A stretch of DNA of 64,000 bases from Methylobacterium fujisawaense (GCF_014138435.1 NZ_JACJIM010000004.1:558001-622000), one strand, 5' to 3'. Counted from the stretch's first letter, positions 10,301 to 20,983 are shown. Program-made: numbers and translations. The notes: generated by a model not told the origin, from the sequence alone.

Positions 10301-10525
10301 GCGTCTCCCAGACTTCCGAAGGAGTTATTCGCCGTCCTTCGGTCATCAGCCGGCGAAGCATGGCGCGCGCCGGTTCTCAGGATCGATAAGCGGACCGTGC
10401 GCATCGTCGCGTCTATTCCCAACATCGATCCAAGTACCTGCACGGTTCTGCTCGCTGAGCCGCACAGCAGGAATCTACGGATACTCGCGACCTTGTTCCA
10501 AACTCGGATCGCTGCTCCCTCGTGA
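7325..10525 (+). CDS. Multidomain glycosyltransferase: CgeB-like domain, GT4 domain, extra C-terminal domain
   Basis: The protein has 1,066 residues. Residues 1 to about 325 are a CgeB-like domain paralogous to the preceding gene (LWTTEDPYELE, FIGTAWPNR, RLFETALAGG). Residues about 337-735 are a GT4 glycosyltransferase with a glycine-rich acceptor loop (RPGGGVEVYQELL), an HIHHLMH segment and the donor half (AILGNFAAHKGG, then TEAWQAGLVPIVTD). Residues about 745-1066 have no family I recognise; GSIFLRGWLHISG and the following beta-rich text suggest a beta-sandwich. Two catalytic domains in one chain suggest two successive sugar transfers. The gene ends the rightward arm and is followed after 8 bp by a T-tailed hairpin. 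Confidence 0.75.
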   Translation: MSDLSILLLDTEPRTHNRYLVLAIADALRRHPAVRRVHVAGHADALITFAEQGFDTLVAFGGARAHAHVVGRLAGLARTSVLWTTEDPYELEANVRGAKTFDLVFTNDRASVPAYGGRARHLPLAASSIFHDLAVLDDDTRYRYDLLFIGTAWPNRVATLNALSARLPRDVKFKLALPWNEHIGQPALEDETLVTDWRCGNRDFALLANRSRVVLTLPRSFSSARADQATGSTPPPRLFETALAGGYQVVVSPEPETAEYYAPGSEIALCSDEAAAIEAIEAALTSPERRIERARAAQARTQAEHLYDHRVATILDAVVEDRRTQTLRPLHGTTPVRTVLMLTHNRMGYRPGGGVEVYQELLTELGEPYRILFLFPVVDDGCWSLRLEGPGIAESYACGAVTPPLSTDPFVEGLFQRILFEHQIDLVHIHHLMHVPLSLPLIARACGVPTVYHLHDHFLICERWLLLDHAGRFCDVVNRGADQCDACLVAANNYPPGSKARRDGMMTLVTEAIDAFVTSTPKTARYLQRFFPGLPAERLCEIAMVAPSAPVPSVGSGLKRKRDTDRLTVAILGNFAAHKGGLQAINLIRSCEAYPIHFKVIGRIEDQYRDLIATFRPDQVSVTGSYEQHAIGGLMAGCDVSLHLSTWPETFVIALTEAWQAGLVPIVTDIGALAERVQDGVDGYKVSPDDPGSVRNRLIGLHYDRARLARMQAAIAQKSFPSVDDHLETVRALYDRLIAARPVRHNRIPSHLRNGFDLRLESLGFRTNAPSWTSAAIQWDEAAHPAATPLAAVASTHVRPMPDLPDAFRRLPLRPIRRSECGWSLDVMRADDRLNRSLDLSPVAQGSIFLRGWLHISGPAPKALYLRLTGRCGTSWVTLQSDLRPDVAKWYGEPAAATSGFTGQIEVAGMAFGHYALALIQVADHQLRVLDDIASVFIAPDTEALARFVPEPRKILNGPLQNITLRHSLPEDMDATTISPGQLWAAEVEFSDASPRLPKELFAVLRSSAGEAWRAPVLRIDKRTVRIVASIPNIDPSTCTVLLAEPHSRNLRILATLFQTRIAAPS

Positions 10526-10533
10526 TGGGGCCC

Positions 10534-10558
10534 GCGACGCGGCACAACGCGTCGTTTT
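10534..10558 (+). terminator. Rho-independent terminator of the glycan cluster right arm
   Basis: A perfect 7-bp stem (CGACGCG / CGCGTCG) with a 6-nt loop is followed directly by TTTT. It begins 8 bp after the stop codon of the 1,066-residue glycosyltransferase. Confidence 0.75.
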
Positions 10559-10913
10559 CGAAAGCAGGTCCGTTTAAAGCCTACCATTTCTGCGAGGTCG
10601 CGCTGACACGACTGAACGGCCCTGACTGTCCGATCGAACCATACTGACGGGCCTTGTCCAAGATCATCTGCCATACGCGTGAACGACACACGTCCGGATA
10701 GATCTCGGCGGCCCAGGGCCTGTCGTGGCGCTGGACAGCTTGATTGTCTCTTCTGGAGAAGATGCCAAAGCGGCCTGATTGGCTGGATCGGGCGCAACAC
10801 TGCCAGTGTCGCGGCGGACCATACGTCCGCTTCCGGGGTCCGCGCGTGAACGGCCGCGTTGGGTCGAACGCAGCCACGCGACGCAAAAGCCGATCAGGTC
10901 AGTCCCCAGACTG
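10559..10913. other. Intergenic tract without a supported gene
   Basis: About 355 bp follow the glycan-cluster terminator. Short frames exist on both strands, but none has a ribosome site, a recognisable motif or coherent amino-acid composition. The tract may be decayed gene material, like the two remnants to its right. Confidence 0.4.
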
Positions 10914-11170
10914 TTAGAACGTGCGGGTGGATGTTCTGACGTGGCCTGGCGCCTCGAGGTGCAGGGGCCTTCTGGATGGGCCTGGCTGTAGCGAAGTGCT
11001 GTCCTCGACCCGTCCGCGGCTGGCGGCGGAGCGCCACAACTCCGAATCCGACAAGGTGAGGTCGCCAATCTGCCGGTGTTCCAGTTCGTCGCCGATCGGC
11101 GCGAGGACGGCGCGGCGGCCCGGAGCGCATCGACCGCCTCCCTGATCGGGCGGGCGTCGTTGTGAATCAT
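10914..11170 (-). pseudogene. Frame-disrupted small gene remnant B
   Basis: Read leftward from ATG at 11170 the frame gives MIHNDARPIREAVDALR and then loses sense. After a change of frame it continues coherently as VLAPIGDELEHRQIGDL and TLSDSELWRS and runs to a TAA at 10914-10916. A single indel near 11115-11125 would join both parts into one reading frame of about 80 residues. I do not recognise the family. It starts 2 bp after the stop of remnant A, so the two may once have been an operon. Confidence 0.35.
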
Positions 11171-11172
11171 CC

Positions 11173-11468
11173 CTAGTCCGGGAAGCCCCTGATCAGGGCG
11201 GTCATCACTATCGTGCGGCGCAAGCCGGGGATGGTTGCCTTGTCCGCGAGCAGTGTCTTTGCCTGTGGGTGAGTCTCGATTGCCTTGGCCATATCGACGG
11301 TGTGACCCGACTTGAAGGCGAGGGCTTCGCGGTCTCGTCCTTAAGGTCGGCTTCGGTGGCCTGCTTGATCTCCTCGTCCGTCACCTCGGACTTACGGCAC
11401 AGGTCACCGGCGCCGGGAATCGCTCGGCCATTCGGGTTTGTGCCGACCCTTGTGCGCCGGAAAAACAC
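11173..11468 (-). pseudogene. Frame-disrupted small gene remnant A
   Basis: A leftward frame contains CRKSEVTDEEIKQATEADLK and then turns into unlikely Pro/Ser/Arg-rich text. Changing frame near 11330-11340 restores plausible protein (REALAFKSGHTVDMAKAIE, HPQAKTLLADKATIPGLR, MTALIRGFPD) up to a TAG at 11173-11175. The pattern fits one indel in a small gene. The true start is unclear and the family is not recognised. Confidence 0.35.
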
Positions 11469-11529
11469 CTTCTGTTTCGGGGGGGCGGTTATGTCCCGGT
11501 CCCGAAGGTGCTGTTTTGCTTGGAAAAAT

Positions 11530-11604
<75 letters not shown>

Positions 11605-11687
11605 AGGTGAGCGGAGGCTGTCTAGACGCCGCGCCCGCCCCTGGCAAGCGGTGGATCGCGGCCGTCTAACCCCCCGCCCGCAGCGGC

Positions 11688-13265
11688 TTACCGGCGCTCG
11701 GGGACGCCGTCGATCCGGCGGGGCAGGCCCAGCGGATTGGCGGCCTGAAGCGCTGGCGGCAACAGCGCGTCGGGAACGTCCTGGTAGCTCACCGGCCTCA
11801 GGAACCGGTCGATGGCGAGGCTGCCCACCGAAGTCGTGCGCCCGTCCGAGGTCGCCGGATAGGGGCCGCCATGCACCATCGCGTGCGCCACCTCGACCCC
11901 GGTCCCGAAGCCGTTGACCAGGATGCGGCCGACGCGGCGCTCCAGGAGCGGCAGCAGGTCCCGCGCCGCCGCGTGATCCTCCGGCGCGAGGTGCAGCGCC
12001 GCCGTGAGCTGGCCTTCCAGATGCTCCAGCACCGCCCGCATCGCCGCGAGATCCGCGCAGCGCACCACGAGGCCCGAGGCCCCGAACATCTCCTCCTGCA
12101 GCGCGGGATCCGCCAGGAACACGTCCGAGTCCGTGGCGAACAGGCTGGCCCGGCCCTGGGTCACCCCGCCCTCCGCACCCTCGGCGATGCGGGTGACGGC
12201 GGCGTGCCCGGCCACCCGCGCGACGGCCTCCCGGTAGGCGCGCTGGATGCCGGGCGTCAGCATGGTCGCGGCGGGGCTGTCGCGCAGGGCCGCGCCGGCC
12301 GCTTCCAGGAAGGCGTCGAGGCCCGGGCCGGGCAGCGCCAGGATCAGGCCCGGATTGGTGCAGAACTGTCCGGCACCCAGCGTCAGCGACGCCGCGAAGG
12401 CTTGGCCGATCTCGGCGCCCCGCGCGGCCAGCGCGCCCGGGAACAGCAGCACCGGATTGATGCTGCTCATCTCGGCATAGACCGGGATCGGCACCGGGCG
12501 GGCGGCCGCGATCGCCATCAGGGCCGTGCCGCCCCGACGGGAGCCCGTGAAGCCCACGGCGGCGATCCGGGGATCGGCCACCAGCCCCTGCCCGATCGAC
12601 TGGCCGGCATCGAACAGCAGCGAGAAGGTCCCCTCGGGCAGGCCGCAGGACGCCACCGCCTTCTGGATGGCGCGGCCGACCAGTTCCGAGGTGCCGGGAT
12701 GGGCCGGGTGCGCCTTGACCACCACCGGGCAGCCCGCCGCCAGGGCCGAGGCGGTGTCGCCGCCCGCCACCGAGAAGGCGAGCGGAAAGTTCGAGGCGCC
12801 GAATACCGCCACCGGGCCGACGGCGATCCGGCGCAGGCGCAGGTCCGGCCGGGGCAGCGGCTTGCGGTCCGGCAGGGCCGGATCGATCCGCACTGCGACG
12901 GAACTGCCCTCGCGGACCACGCCGGCGAACAGGCGCAGCTGGCCCACCGTCCGGGCGCGCTCGCCCTCGATCCGCGGCCGGGGCAACCCCGTCTCTTCCA
13001 TGCAGCGGGTGACGAGGGCGTCGCCGGTCTCCAGGATGTTGGCGGCGATCGCCTCTAGGAAGCCGGCCCGCGTCTCCGGATCGGTCTCCCGGTAGGTGTC
13101 GAAGGCGGCCTCCGCCAGGGCGCAGGCCCGGTCGAGATCGCCGAGGCTCGCGCCGGGGAAATCCGGCTCCAGGGATTCGCCGGTGGCCGCCGCGACGGCC
13201 CGGACGGCCGCCTCGGTGCCGCGCCGTGCCTCGGCGCCGATCAGGTTCTCGCCGCGCAGGGTCAT
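11688..13265 (-). CDS. Aldehyde dehydrogenase, alpha-ketoglutarate semialdehyde dehydrogenase type
   Basis: An NAD(P)-dependent aldehyde dehydrogenase of 525 residues, resembling 2,5-dioxovalerate (alpha-ketoglutarate semialdehyde) dehydrogenases that end oxidative non-phosphorylating pentose and aldarate pathways. Visible motifs are [19 protein letters not shown] (cofactor side), [23 protein letters not shown], the general-base region AEMSSINP and the nucleophile region [11 protein letters not shown] clean GAGGAG ribosome site sits 6 bp before the ATG. It follows the TPP enzyme by 61 bp on the same strand and belongs to the GntR-centred sugar-acid locus. The exact substrate is inferred from family and context; a shorter aldehyde is possible. 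Confidence 0.85.
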   Translation of the reverse strand: MTLRGENLIGAEARRGTEAAVRAVAAATGESLEPDFPGASLGDLDRACALAEAAFDTYRETDPETRAGFLEAIAANILETGDALVTRCMEETGLPRPRIEGERARTVGQLRLFAGVVREGSSVAVRIDPALPDRKPLPRPDLRLRRIAVGPVAVFGASNFPLAFSVAGGDTASALAAGCPVVVKAHPAHPGTSELVGRAIQKAVASCGLPEGTFSLLFDAGQSIGQGLVADPRIAAVGFTGSRRGGTALMAIAAARPVPIPVYAEMSSINPVLLFPGALAARGAEIGQAFAASLTLGAGQFCTNPGLILALPGPGLDAFLEAAGAALRDSPAATMLTPGIQRAYREAVARVAGHAAVTRIAEGAEGGVTQGRASLFATDSDVFLADPALQEEMFGASGLVVRCADLAAMRAVLEHLEGQLTAALHLAPEDHAAARDLLPLLERRVGRILVNGFGTGVEVAHAMVHGGPYPATSDGRTTSVGSLAIDRFLRPVSYQDVPDALLPPALQAANPLGLPRRIDGVPERR

Positions 13266-13326
13266 GAGCTGCTCCTCTTCGTAGGGGTGCGGGCGGGCCG
13301 CACCGGGACGGACGCGTGACGGGCGG

Positions 13327-14997
13327 TCAGCCCCGCTGCGCCGCCAGGGCCTTCTCGCGGATGGCCGCGAGGGTCATGGTCGGGGTGAGCGCCTCGGGAT
13401 CGACGCGGCAATGGATCATCGCCGGCAGGCCGGAGGCGAGGCTGCGCTCGAAGGCGGGCGCGAAGTCCGCGGTGCATTCCACGCGCTCGCCATGGCCGCC
13501 GCAGGCGCGGGCGAGCGCCGCGAAGTCGGGGTTGCGCAGCTCGGTCGCCGAGACGCGGCCGGGATATTCGCGTTCCTGGTGCATCCGGATCGTGCCGTAC
13601 ATGCCGTTGTCGAGCACGACCACCACGACGGCGATCCCGTACTGCACGGCGGTGGCGAATTCCTGCACGGTCATCATCACGTCGCCGTCGCCCGCGAGCG
13701 CCACGACGATCCGCTCCGGGCGGCCGCGCTTCGCCATCACGGCGGCGGGCAGGCCGTAGCCCATGGAACCCGAGGTCGGCGCGAGCTGCGTGCCGAAGGC
13801 GCGGAACCGGTAGTAGCGGTGGACCCAGGTGGCGAAATTGCCGGCGCCGTTGCAGATCACCGCGTCCCGCGGCAGCCGCTCCCGCAGCCACGTGATCGCT
13901 TCCCCGTACTGGAACGCGCCGGGTTTCGGCTCCGGCGTCTCGGACCACGCGCGGTAGGCGGCATGGGCCTCGGCGGCGCGACCGCTCCCGGTCGGCGTGA
14001 AATCCGGCAGGGCGGCGCAGAAGGTCTCGGGCGCCGCCTCGATCGCCAGCACCGGCTGATAGACCCGCCCGAGCTCCGCTGCGTCGGCATGGACGTGGAC
14101 CAGGGGCAACCCGGGATTGGGGATGCCGAGGAGGCCGTAGGATTGCGCCGGCATCTCGGACAGGCGTCCGCCCACCATCAGCAGCAGGTCGGCCTCCCGG
14201 ATCCGGGCCAGCAGCGCCGGGTTCGGCCCGATCCCGAGCTCGCCCGCGAAGTTCGGATGGTCGGCGGGAAAGAGCTGCGCCCGCCGGAACGAGACCGCCA
14301 CCGGCAGGTCGTGGCGCGCAGCCCAGGCGGCCAGGGTGGCGACGGCGCCCTGCGTCCAGCGGGAGCCGCCGAGCAGCACCATCGGCCGCTGCGCCTCCGC
14401 CAGCATCGCCCGCAGACGCTCCACATCGTCCCCGGACGGGGCCGGGGCGGCCGGGACGACGCGCGGCGCGTCGGACACCGCCACGACGTCGTCGAGCATG
14501 TCTTCCGGTAGGGCCACCACGACGGGACCGGGACGGCCCTGCATCGCCACCCGGAACGCCCGGGCGAGGATCTCCGGAATGCGCGCCGCGTCGTCGATCT
14601 CCACCGTCCATTTGGCGAGCCCGCCGAACATCTGCCGGTAATCGACCTCCTGGAAGGCCTCGCGGTCCCGCATCCGCCGGGCGATCTGGCCGACGAACAG
14701 GATCATCGGCGTCGAATCCTGGCGGGCGATGTGCACGCCCGCGGAGGCGTTGGTGGCGCCCGGCCCCCGGGTGACGAAGCAGATGCCGGGGCGGCCGGTG
14801 AGCTTGCCCGCGGCCTCGGCCATGATCGCCGCGCCGCCCTCCTGCCGGCAGACCAGCACGTCGATGCCGCTGTCGCGCAGGGCGTCGAGCACCGCGAGGT
14901 AGCTCTCCCCGGGGACGCAGGTCACGCGCTCGACGCTCTGGGCGCGGAGCTGGTCGACGAGCACCTGCGCGCCGGTGCGTGGGGGCAATCCGCTCAA
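13327..14997 (-). CDS. Thiamine-pyrophosphate-dependent acetolactate-synthase-like enzyme
   Basis: A 556-residue TPP enzyme of the acetolactate synthase/benzoylformate decarboxylase superfamily. The N-terminal domain has [13 protein letters not shown] and the cofactor-activating Glu in [13 protein letters not shown]. The C-terminal TPP/Mg site is [12 protein letters not shown] with LDNGMYG about 25 residues on. It is not placed with an ilvH-type small subunit, which argues against branched-chain synthesis. It sits divergently from the GntR regulator and upstream of the aldehyde dehydrogenase, under a promoter carrying the putative GntR operator. It probably decarboxylates or ligates a 2-keto acid from sugar-acid breakdown. 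The substrate cannot be read from sequence. Confidence 0.82.
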   Translation of the reverse strand: MSGLPPRTGAQVLVDQLRAQSVERVTCVPGESYLAVLDALRDSGIDVLVCRQEGGAAIMAEAAGKLTGRPGICFVTRGPGATNASAGVHIARQDSTPMILFVGQIARRMRDREAFQEVDYRQMFGGLAKWTVEIDDAARIPEILARAFRVAMQGRPGPVVVALPEDMLDDVVAVSDAPRVVPAAPAPSGDDVERLRAMLAEAQRPMVLLGGSRWTQGAVATLAAWAARHDLPVAVSFRRAQLFPADHPNFAGELGIGPNPALLARIREADLLLMVGGRLSEMPAQSYGLLGIPNPGLPLVHVHADAAELGRVYQPVLAIEAAPETFCAALPDFTPTGSGRAAEAHAAYRAWSETPEPKPGAFQYGEAITWLRERLPRDAVICNGAGNFATWVHRYYRFRAFGTQLAPTSGSMGYGLPAAVMAKRGRPERIVVALAGDGDVMMTVQEFATAVQYGIAVVVVVLDNGMYGTIRMHQEREYPGRVSATELRNPDFAALARACGGHGERVECTADFAPAFERSLASGLPAMIHCRVDPEALTPTMTLAAIREKALAAQRG

Positions 14998-15078
14998 GCC
15001 GTTCCTCCCTGGCCCTCGGGCCGCATCCGGGGCGTTCCGCCGGGATCGGCCACCGTTCCGCCCGCCGCTGGGATGCCG

Positions 15079-15122
15079 CTGATATCCCAGTTTCAGGATA
15101 GGGGCGGGTTCGGGGCGGTCAA
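15079..15122 (-). promoter_or_regulatory. Promoter and operator of the TPP enzyme/aldehyde dehydrogenase arm
   Basis: On the minus strand a -35 TTGACC (15117-15122) and a -10 TATCCT (15095-15100) are separated by 16 bp. They are followed 4 bp later by CTGGGATATCAG (15079-15090). The same 12-mer lies just after the -10 of the opposite rraA-side promoter. A site at the start of transcription fits repression by the adjacent GntR protein. Confidence 0.6.
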
Positions 15123-15126
15123 CCTG

Positions 15127-15882
15127 TCAGACCAGGGGCCGCCGGTCGAGGGCTCGGCGGGTCATCCGGTCGAGAAAGTCGAACAGCGTTCCGATCCCGG
15201 CCAGGGCCGCCGCTTCGTCCCGCGCCGCGATGCCGGACAGGATCGCCCCGTGGATCTTGGCGCAATCCAGGAAGCTGGCGGTGGGCTCGTAGGTGTACCA
15301 GAACCGACGGGACTGGGCGTGGAGCGCCGCCATGGTGCCGGTGAGCGTCGCGTTGTAGGCGGCGCCGACGAGGGCCTCGTGCAGGCCGCGCTTGGTCCGG
15401 AAATAGGCCTCCCGATCGCGGGCCTCCGCGGCGCTGCGCAATCCGGCTGCCCGGTCCAGCAGGTGTGCCATGTCCTCCGCCGTGCCGCGCGCGATAACGC
15501 AGCGGGCCACGGTCTCGTCGAGGGGGCGCCGCACCTCCAGCAATTCGAGATGCTTGATGACGTCCACCTGGGTGACGAGGACGCCGCGCCGCGGATGGAC
15601 CTCCACGAACCCGATCGTCTTGAGCCGTGCCAGAGCCTCGCGGACCGGCGTCCGGCCGAGGCCCAGCTCCGCGCCGAGTTCGCCCTCCGAGACCATGGCG
15701 CCCGGGGCGAGACGGCGGCTGATGATCATCTGCTCGATGGCGTCATAGGCGGTCTCGGCGAGGGAGCGCGGCCTGCGCCCATCCTCCGGCGGCACCTGTC
15801 CGCCGCCCGCAAATCCCAATCCGGCCAAGGGCTTCCCCGTCGATGTCGGATCCTGTCTGTCGCAACCCGTGCCGGTTGACAA
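15127..15882 (-). CDS. GntR family transcriptional regulator, FCD subfamily
   Basis: A 251-residue DNA-binding regulator. The winged helix is at about 40-105 (AYDAIEQMIISRRLAPGAMVSEGELGAE and RTPVREALARLKTIG). The all-helical FCD effector domain follows, with conserved polar and His positions for a metal and a carboxylate ligand. FCD regulators usually sense sugar acids or small organic acids and repress adjacent catabolic genes. It lies between the two arms of the locus, and the identical CTGGGATATCAG sites in both flanking promoters are its most likely operators. The site at 15911-15922 is also close to its own start, so it may be autoregulated. Confidence 0.88.
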   Translation of the reverse strand: MSTGTGCDRQDPTSTGKPLAGLGFAGGGQVPPEDGRRPRSLAETAYDAIEQMIISRRLAPGAMVSEGELGAELGLGRTPVREALARLKTIGFVEVHPRRGVLVTQVDVIKHLELLEVRRPLDETVARCVIARGTAEDMAHLLDRAAGLRSAAEARDREAYFRTKRGLHEALVGAAYNATLTGTMAALHAQSRRFWYTYEPTASFLDCAKIHGAILSGIAARDEAAALAGIGTLFDFLDRMTRRALDRRPLV

Positions 15883-15922
15883 TGGCGCCGCGCACCGTGC
15901 TACTCAAGATCTGGGATATCAG
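15876..15922 (+). promoter_or_regulatory. Promoter and operator of the rraA-like/MFS/dehydratase/lactonase arm
   Basis: TTGACA at 15876-15881, a 17-bp spacer and GCTACT at 15899-15904 look like a sigma-70 type promoter. CTGGGATATCAG follows at 15911-15922, in the same relation to the promoter as the copy at 15079-15090. This is the second half of the putative GntR operator pair. Confidence 0.6.
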
Positions 15923-16020
15923 TCCGCGTTCAGCGCGGGCGGGAGCCAAGGCCGGCGCAAGCGACATGTGATTGTCACCGTTCGCGGGTGCCGAGACCGA
16001 GGCCCAGGGAGGAGGAGCGG

Positions 16021-16740
16021 ATGTCCGGGATGTCCCCTGAGACGCGCGCCAAGCTGAAGACCGTCAGCACGGCGACGCTGATGACCGCCCTCTACAAGCG
16101 CGGCTTCCGCAACCAGATGATCCAGGGCGTGCTACCCCTGAAGGCCGGCGGCCCGACGATGGTCGGCGAGGCCTACACCCTGCGCTACATCCCGGCCCGG
16201 GAGGACCTGAACCCCATCACGGTGTTCCGGGATCGCGCGCATCCGCAGCGCAAGGCCGTGGAGGAGTGCCCGCCCGGCGCCGTGATGGTGATCGACAGCC
16301 GCAAGGACGCCCGGGCGGCCTCCGCCGGCTCGATCCTGGCCACCCGGCTGATGGTGCGCGGCTGCGCCGGGCTCGTCACCGACGGCGGATTTCGCGATGC
16401 CGACGAGATCGCCCGGCTGGAGATGCCGAGCTATCACGCGCGCCCGTCGGCGCCGACGAACCTCACCCTCCATCAGGCGATCGACATCAACGTGCCGATC
16501 GGCTGCGGCGACGCGCCCGTCTTCCCCGGGGACGTGATCGTCGGCGACGGCGACGGGGTGGCGGTGATCCCGGCCCATCTCGCCGACGCCGTCGCCGACG
16601 AGGCCGTCGAGATGACCGCCTACGAGGACTTCGTCACCGAGGAGGTTCGCAAGGGCCGCACAATCCTCGGCCTCTACCCTGCCACCGACGAACAGAGCCT
16701 CGCCGATTTCGCCGCCTGGCGGAAGCGGACCGGCCGCTGA
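16021..16740 (+). CDS. RraA-like / HMG-aldolase family protein
   Basis: The protein has 239 residues from the ATG at 16021, chosen because GGGAGGAGGAG sits a few bases upstream; an ATG 33 bp earlier has no ribosome site. The fold is that of RraA and of 4-hydroxy-4-methyl-2-oxoglutarate/4-carboxy-4-hydroxy-2-oxoadipate aldolases. It has GSILATRLMVRGCAGLVTDG followed by RDADE, matching the family R-D-x-x-E/D metal and substrate motif. As the first gene of a sugar-acid operon it is more likely a class II pyruvate aldolase or related lyase than an RNase E regulator. It could cleave a 2-keto-3-deoxy acid to pyruvate and an aldehyde, but this is inference. Confidence 0.82.
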   Translation: MSGMSPETRAKLKTVSTATLMTALYKRGFRNQMIQGVLPLKAGGPTMVGEAYTLRYIPAREDLNPITVFRDRAHPQRKAVEECPPGAVMVIDSRKDARAASAGSILATRLMVRGCAGLVTDGGFRDADEIARLEMPSYHARPSAPTNLTLHQAIDINVPIGCGDAPVFPGDVIVGDGDGVAVIPAHLADAVADEAVEMTAYEDFVTEEVRKGRTILGLYPATDEQSLADFAAWRKRTGR

Positions 16741-16821
16741 GCGTGCCGGACCGGCCCGCTCCAGCCCGGCCCGCGATCGGCAACGGGCCGGAACGCGTCG
16801 GATTCGACTCGGGGGGACGCC

Positions 16822-18180
16822 ATGGCGGCGGGGTTGCGCGGGGGCGCTGCGGCGCCGGAGATCGAGCGGCGGACGATTGCCAAGGTGTCGTGGCGACTCC
16901 TGCCGCTGATCGTCCTGATCTACTTCGTCGCCTACATGGACCGGACGAATGTGGGCTTCGCCGCGTTCGGCCTGAAGCGGGACTTCGGGTTCTCCGCCAC
17001 GCTCTACGGCTGGGCTGCCGGCATCTTCTTCCTCGGATACGTCCTCTTCGAGATTCCAAGCAACGTCCTTCTGGAGCGCGCCGGGGCGCGGCTCTGGATC
17101 GCCCGGATCATGGTCACCTGGGGACTGGTGGCGGGCAGCATGGTCCTCATCACCGGCCCGGTGAGCTTTCTGGCCCTGCGTTTTCTGCTGGGCGTGGCCG
17201 AGGCCGGCTTCTTCCCCGGCGTGATCCTCTACTTCACCTTCTGGTTCCCCAAGCGGTACCGGGCCCGCGTGGTTGCCGCCCTGTTCCTGGCGGTGCCGGG
17301 CTCGAATGCCCTCACGGCGGTGATCTCGGGGGCGCTGCTCCAGCTCGACGGCGTGCTGGGCCTGCACGGCTGGCAGTGGCTGTTCCTCCTGGAGGCCGCG
17401 CCCTCGATCCTGCTGGCCTGCGCGGTTCTGGCGCTGATGACGGACCGGCCCGAACAGGCGGCGTGGCTCGCGGCCGAGGAGCGGCGCTGGCTGAGGGACG
17501 AACTCGCGGCGGAGCGTGCGGGCACGCTCAGGGCTCACGGGCATCTCACCCTCAAACAGGCCCTCACCGACCGGCGGGTGCTCGCCCTCGGGGCGATCTA
17601 CTTCACCATCGGCACCGCCACCTACGGCATCACCTTCTTCATGCCGCCGATCCTGAAGAGCCTGCATCTCACCGACTGGGAGACGGGCGTCGCCACGGCG
17701 GTACCCTACGTCGTGGGGACCCTGGGCATGGTCGCCTGGAGCTGGTCGTCGGACCGGCGCAACGAGCGGCGATGGCACTTCGTGATCGCCGCGCTGGTCG
17801 CCGCCCTCGGCCTCGTCGCCTCCGGCCCCCTGCTCGGCAGCCTCTGGGCGCTGACGGCGATGTCGGTGGCGACGATCGGGCTCTACGGCAGCAAGCCCGC
17901 CTTCTGGGCGATGCCGGGGGAGTTCCTGTCCGGGCCCGCGGCGGCCGGGGGGATCGCCCTGATCAACGCGATCGGCAATCTCGGCGGCTTCGTCGGTCCC
18001 TACGTCCTGGGCTGGCTCAAGGATTACACCGGCAGCTACGAGGCGGGACTTTATTTCCTGGCCGCTTGCGCGCTCGCCTCGGCGGCGATCACGGTCGTGT
18101 CTGTCCGGTCAGGCGGGGCGGAGGCGGACCCGCGCGATGGGACCGGCGGCGCGTTCCGCCCCGCCGGCTCGAACCCGTGA
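16822..18180 (+). CDS. MFS transporter, anion:cation symporter type (sugar acid/dicarboxylate uptake)
   Basis: A 452-residue inner-membrane transporter with 12 predicted helices in two six-helix halves joined by a hydrophilic loop near residues 215-245. The sequence (YMDRTNVGFAAFGLKRDFGFS near the N-terminus, GYVLFEIPSNVLLERAGARLW after it) is typical of the ACS family that imports tartrate, glucarate, galactonate and similar acids. It lies 81 bp after the rraA-like gene and 16 bp before the dehydratase, so it is probably the uptake system of this operon. Its substrate should be the sugar acid or aldarate degraded here. Confidence 0.88.
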   Translation: MAAGLRGGAAAPEIERRTIAKVSWRLLPLIVLIYFVAYMDRTNVGFAAFGLKRDFGFSATLYGWAAGIFFLGYVLFEIPSNVLLERAGARLWIARIMVTWGLVAGSMVLITGPVSFLALRFLLGVAEAGFFPGVILYFTFWFPKRYRARVVAALFLAVPGSNALTAVISGALLQLDGVLGLHGWQWLFLLEAAPSILLACAVLALMTDRPEQAAWLAAEERRWLRDELAAERAGTLRAHGHLTLKQALTDRRVLALGAIYFTIGTATYGITFFMPPILKSLHLTDWETGVATAVPYVVGTLGMVAWSWSSDRRNERRWHFVIAALVAALGLVASGPLLGSLWALTAMSVATIGLYGSKPAFWAMPGEFLSGPAAAGGIALINAIGNLGGFVGPYVLGWLKDYTGSYEAGLYFLAACALASAAITVVSVRSGGAEADPRDGTGGAFRPAGSNP

Positions 18181-18196
18181 GACCGGAGACAGAGCG

Positions 18197-19927
<1,731 letters not shown>

Positions 19928-19978
19928 CCGGCCCGAGCCGTCGGCAACAGGCGGCGGGCCCGATCACAGGGAGGACAC

Positions 19979-20983
19979 ATGGTGATGATCGCACGCAGGG
20001 GCCTGCTCGCCGGAGCGGCCCTGCTCGGCGCCGCGCGGGCGGCCGGGGCCGGCTGGGAGCCGTCGCAGCGGGTGCCGGACCCGGCCGTCGAGATCCTCGA
20101 TCCGGCCTTCGCCAAGTACCGCCTCGCCTCGGCGACGGTGGAGCGGGTCGCCACGGGCTTCCGCTGGGCCGAGGGGCCGGTCTGGTTCGGCGACCGGGGC
20201 GCGCTGCTGTTCAGCGACGTGGTCAACGACCGGATCATGAAGTGGGAGGAGGCGTCGGGTTCGCTCTCGGAATTCCGCAGGCCGTCGAACTATGCCAACG
20301 GCAACACCCGCGACCGGCAGGGGCGGCTGATCACCTGCCAGCACAGGACCCGCAGCGTCACCCGGACCGAGCATGACGGGACCATCACCACGCTGATGGA
20401 CCGGTTCGACGGCAAGCCGCTGAATTCGCCCAACGACGTGGTCTGCCATGCCGACGGCGCGGTCTGGTTCACCGATCCCGCCTTTGGGCCGAACCCCCAC
20501 GAGGCGATGGCGGCCCCGGAACTGCCGGGCAACGTCTACCGGATCGACCCGGCGACCGGGCAGGCCAGCGTCGTGGTCGAGGGTGTGGCCGGGCCGAACG
20601 GCCTGTGCTTCGCGCCGGACGGGACGAAGCTGTACCTGATCGAGGCCCGGGCCAAGCCCAACCGCCTGATCCGCGTCTACGACGTGGTCGAGAACGGCAC
20701 GAAGACCGCCAACGGCCGCGTGTTCTACGACGCCGGCACCGGCACGCCGGACGGCTTCCGCGCCGATGTCGACGGCAATCTCTGGTGCGGCTGGGGGATG
20801 AGCGAGGCCGAGGACGGCGTCATCGTGCTCACACCGCAGGGTAAGCTGATCGGTCGGATTCGCTTGCCCGAACGCTGCGCCAACCTGTGCTTCGGCGGCC
20901 TGAACCGCAACCTGCTGCTGATGACGGCGACGCACTCGGTCTACGCGCTCTACGTGAATACCCGGGGAGCTGGGACCTGCTGA
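19979..20983 (+). CDS. SMP-30/gluconolactonase family sugar lactonase, exported
   Basis: A 334-residue six-bladed beta-propeller lactonase that opens sugar lactones to aldonic acids. The N-terminus MVMIARRGLLAGAALLGAAR then AAGA looks like a Tat/Sec signal, so it probably works in the periplasm. Metal and catalytic residues of the family appear in FRWAEGPVW (Glu), NSPNDVVCHADG (Asn) and FRADVDGNLWCGW (Asp). A GGGAGG ribosome site precedes the ATG. It is the last gene of the rightward arm, 51 bp after the dehydratase. Periplasmic lactone hydrolysis followed by MFS uptake of the acid would make sense of the operon. Confidence 0.87.
   Translation: MVMIARRGLLAGAALLGAARAAGAGWEPSQRVPDPAVEILDPAFAKYRLASATVERVATGFRWAEGPVWFGDRGALLFSDVVNDRIMKWEEASGSLSEFRRPSNYANGNTRDRQGRLITCQHRTRSVTRTEHDGTITTLMDRFDGKPLNSPNDVVCHADGAVWFTDPAFGPNPHEAMAAPELPGNVYRIDPATGQASVVVEGVAGPNGLCFAPDGTKLYLIEARAKPNRLIRVYDVVENGTKTANGRVFYDAGTGTPDGFRADVDGNLWCGWGMSEAEDGVIVLTPQGKLIGRIRLPERCANLCFGGLNRNLLLMTATHSVYALYVNTRGAGTC

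Noticed and set aside
10559..10913. Transposase fragment between the glycan cluster and tRNA-Gln
   Set aside because: Short frames here have no DDE motif, terminal repeats or transposase-like text.
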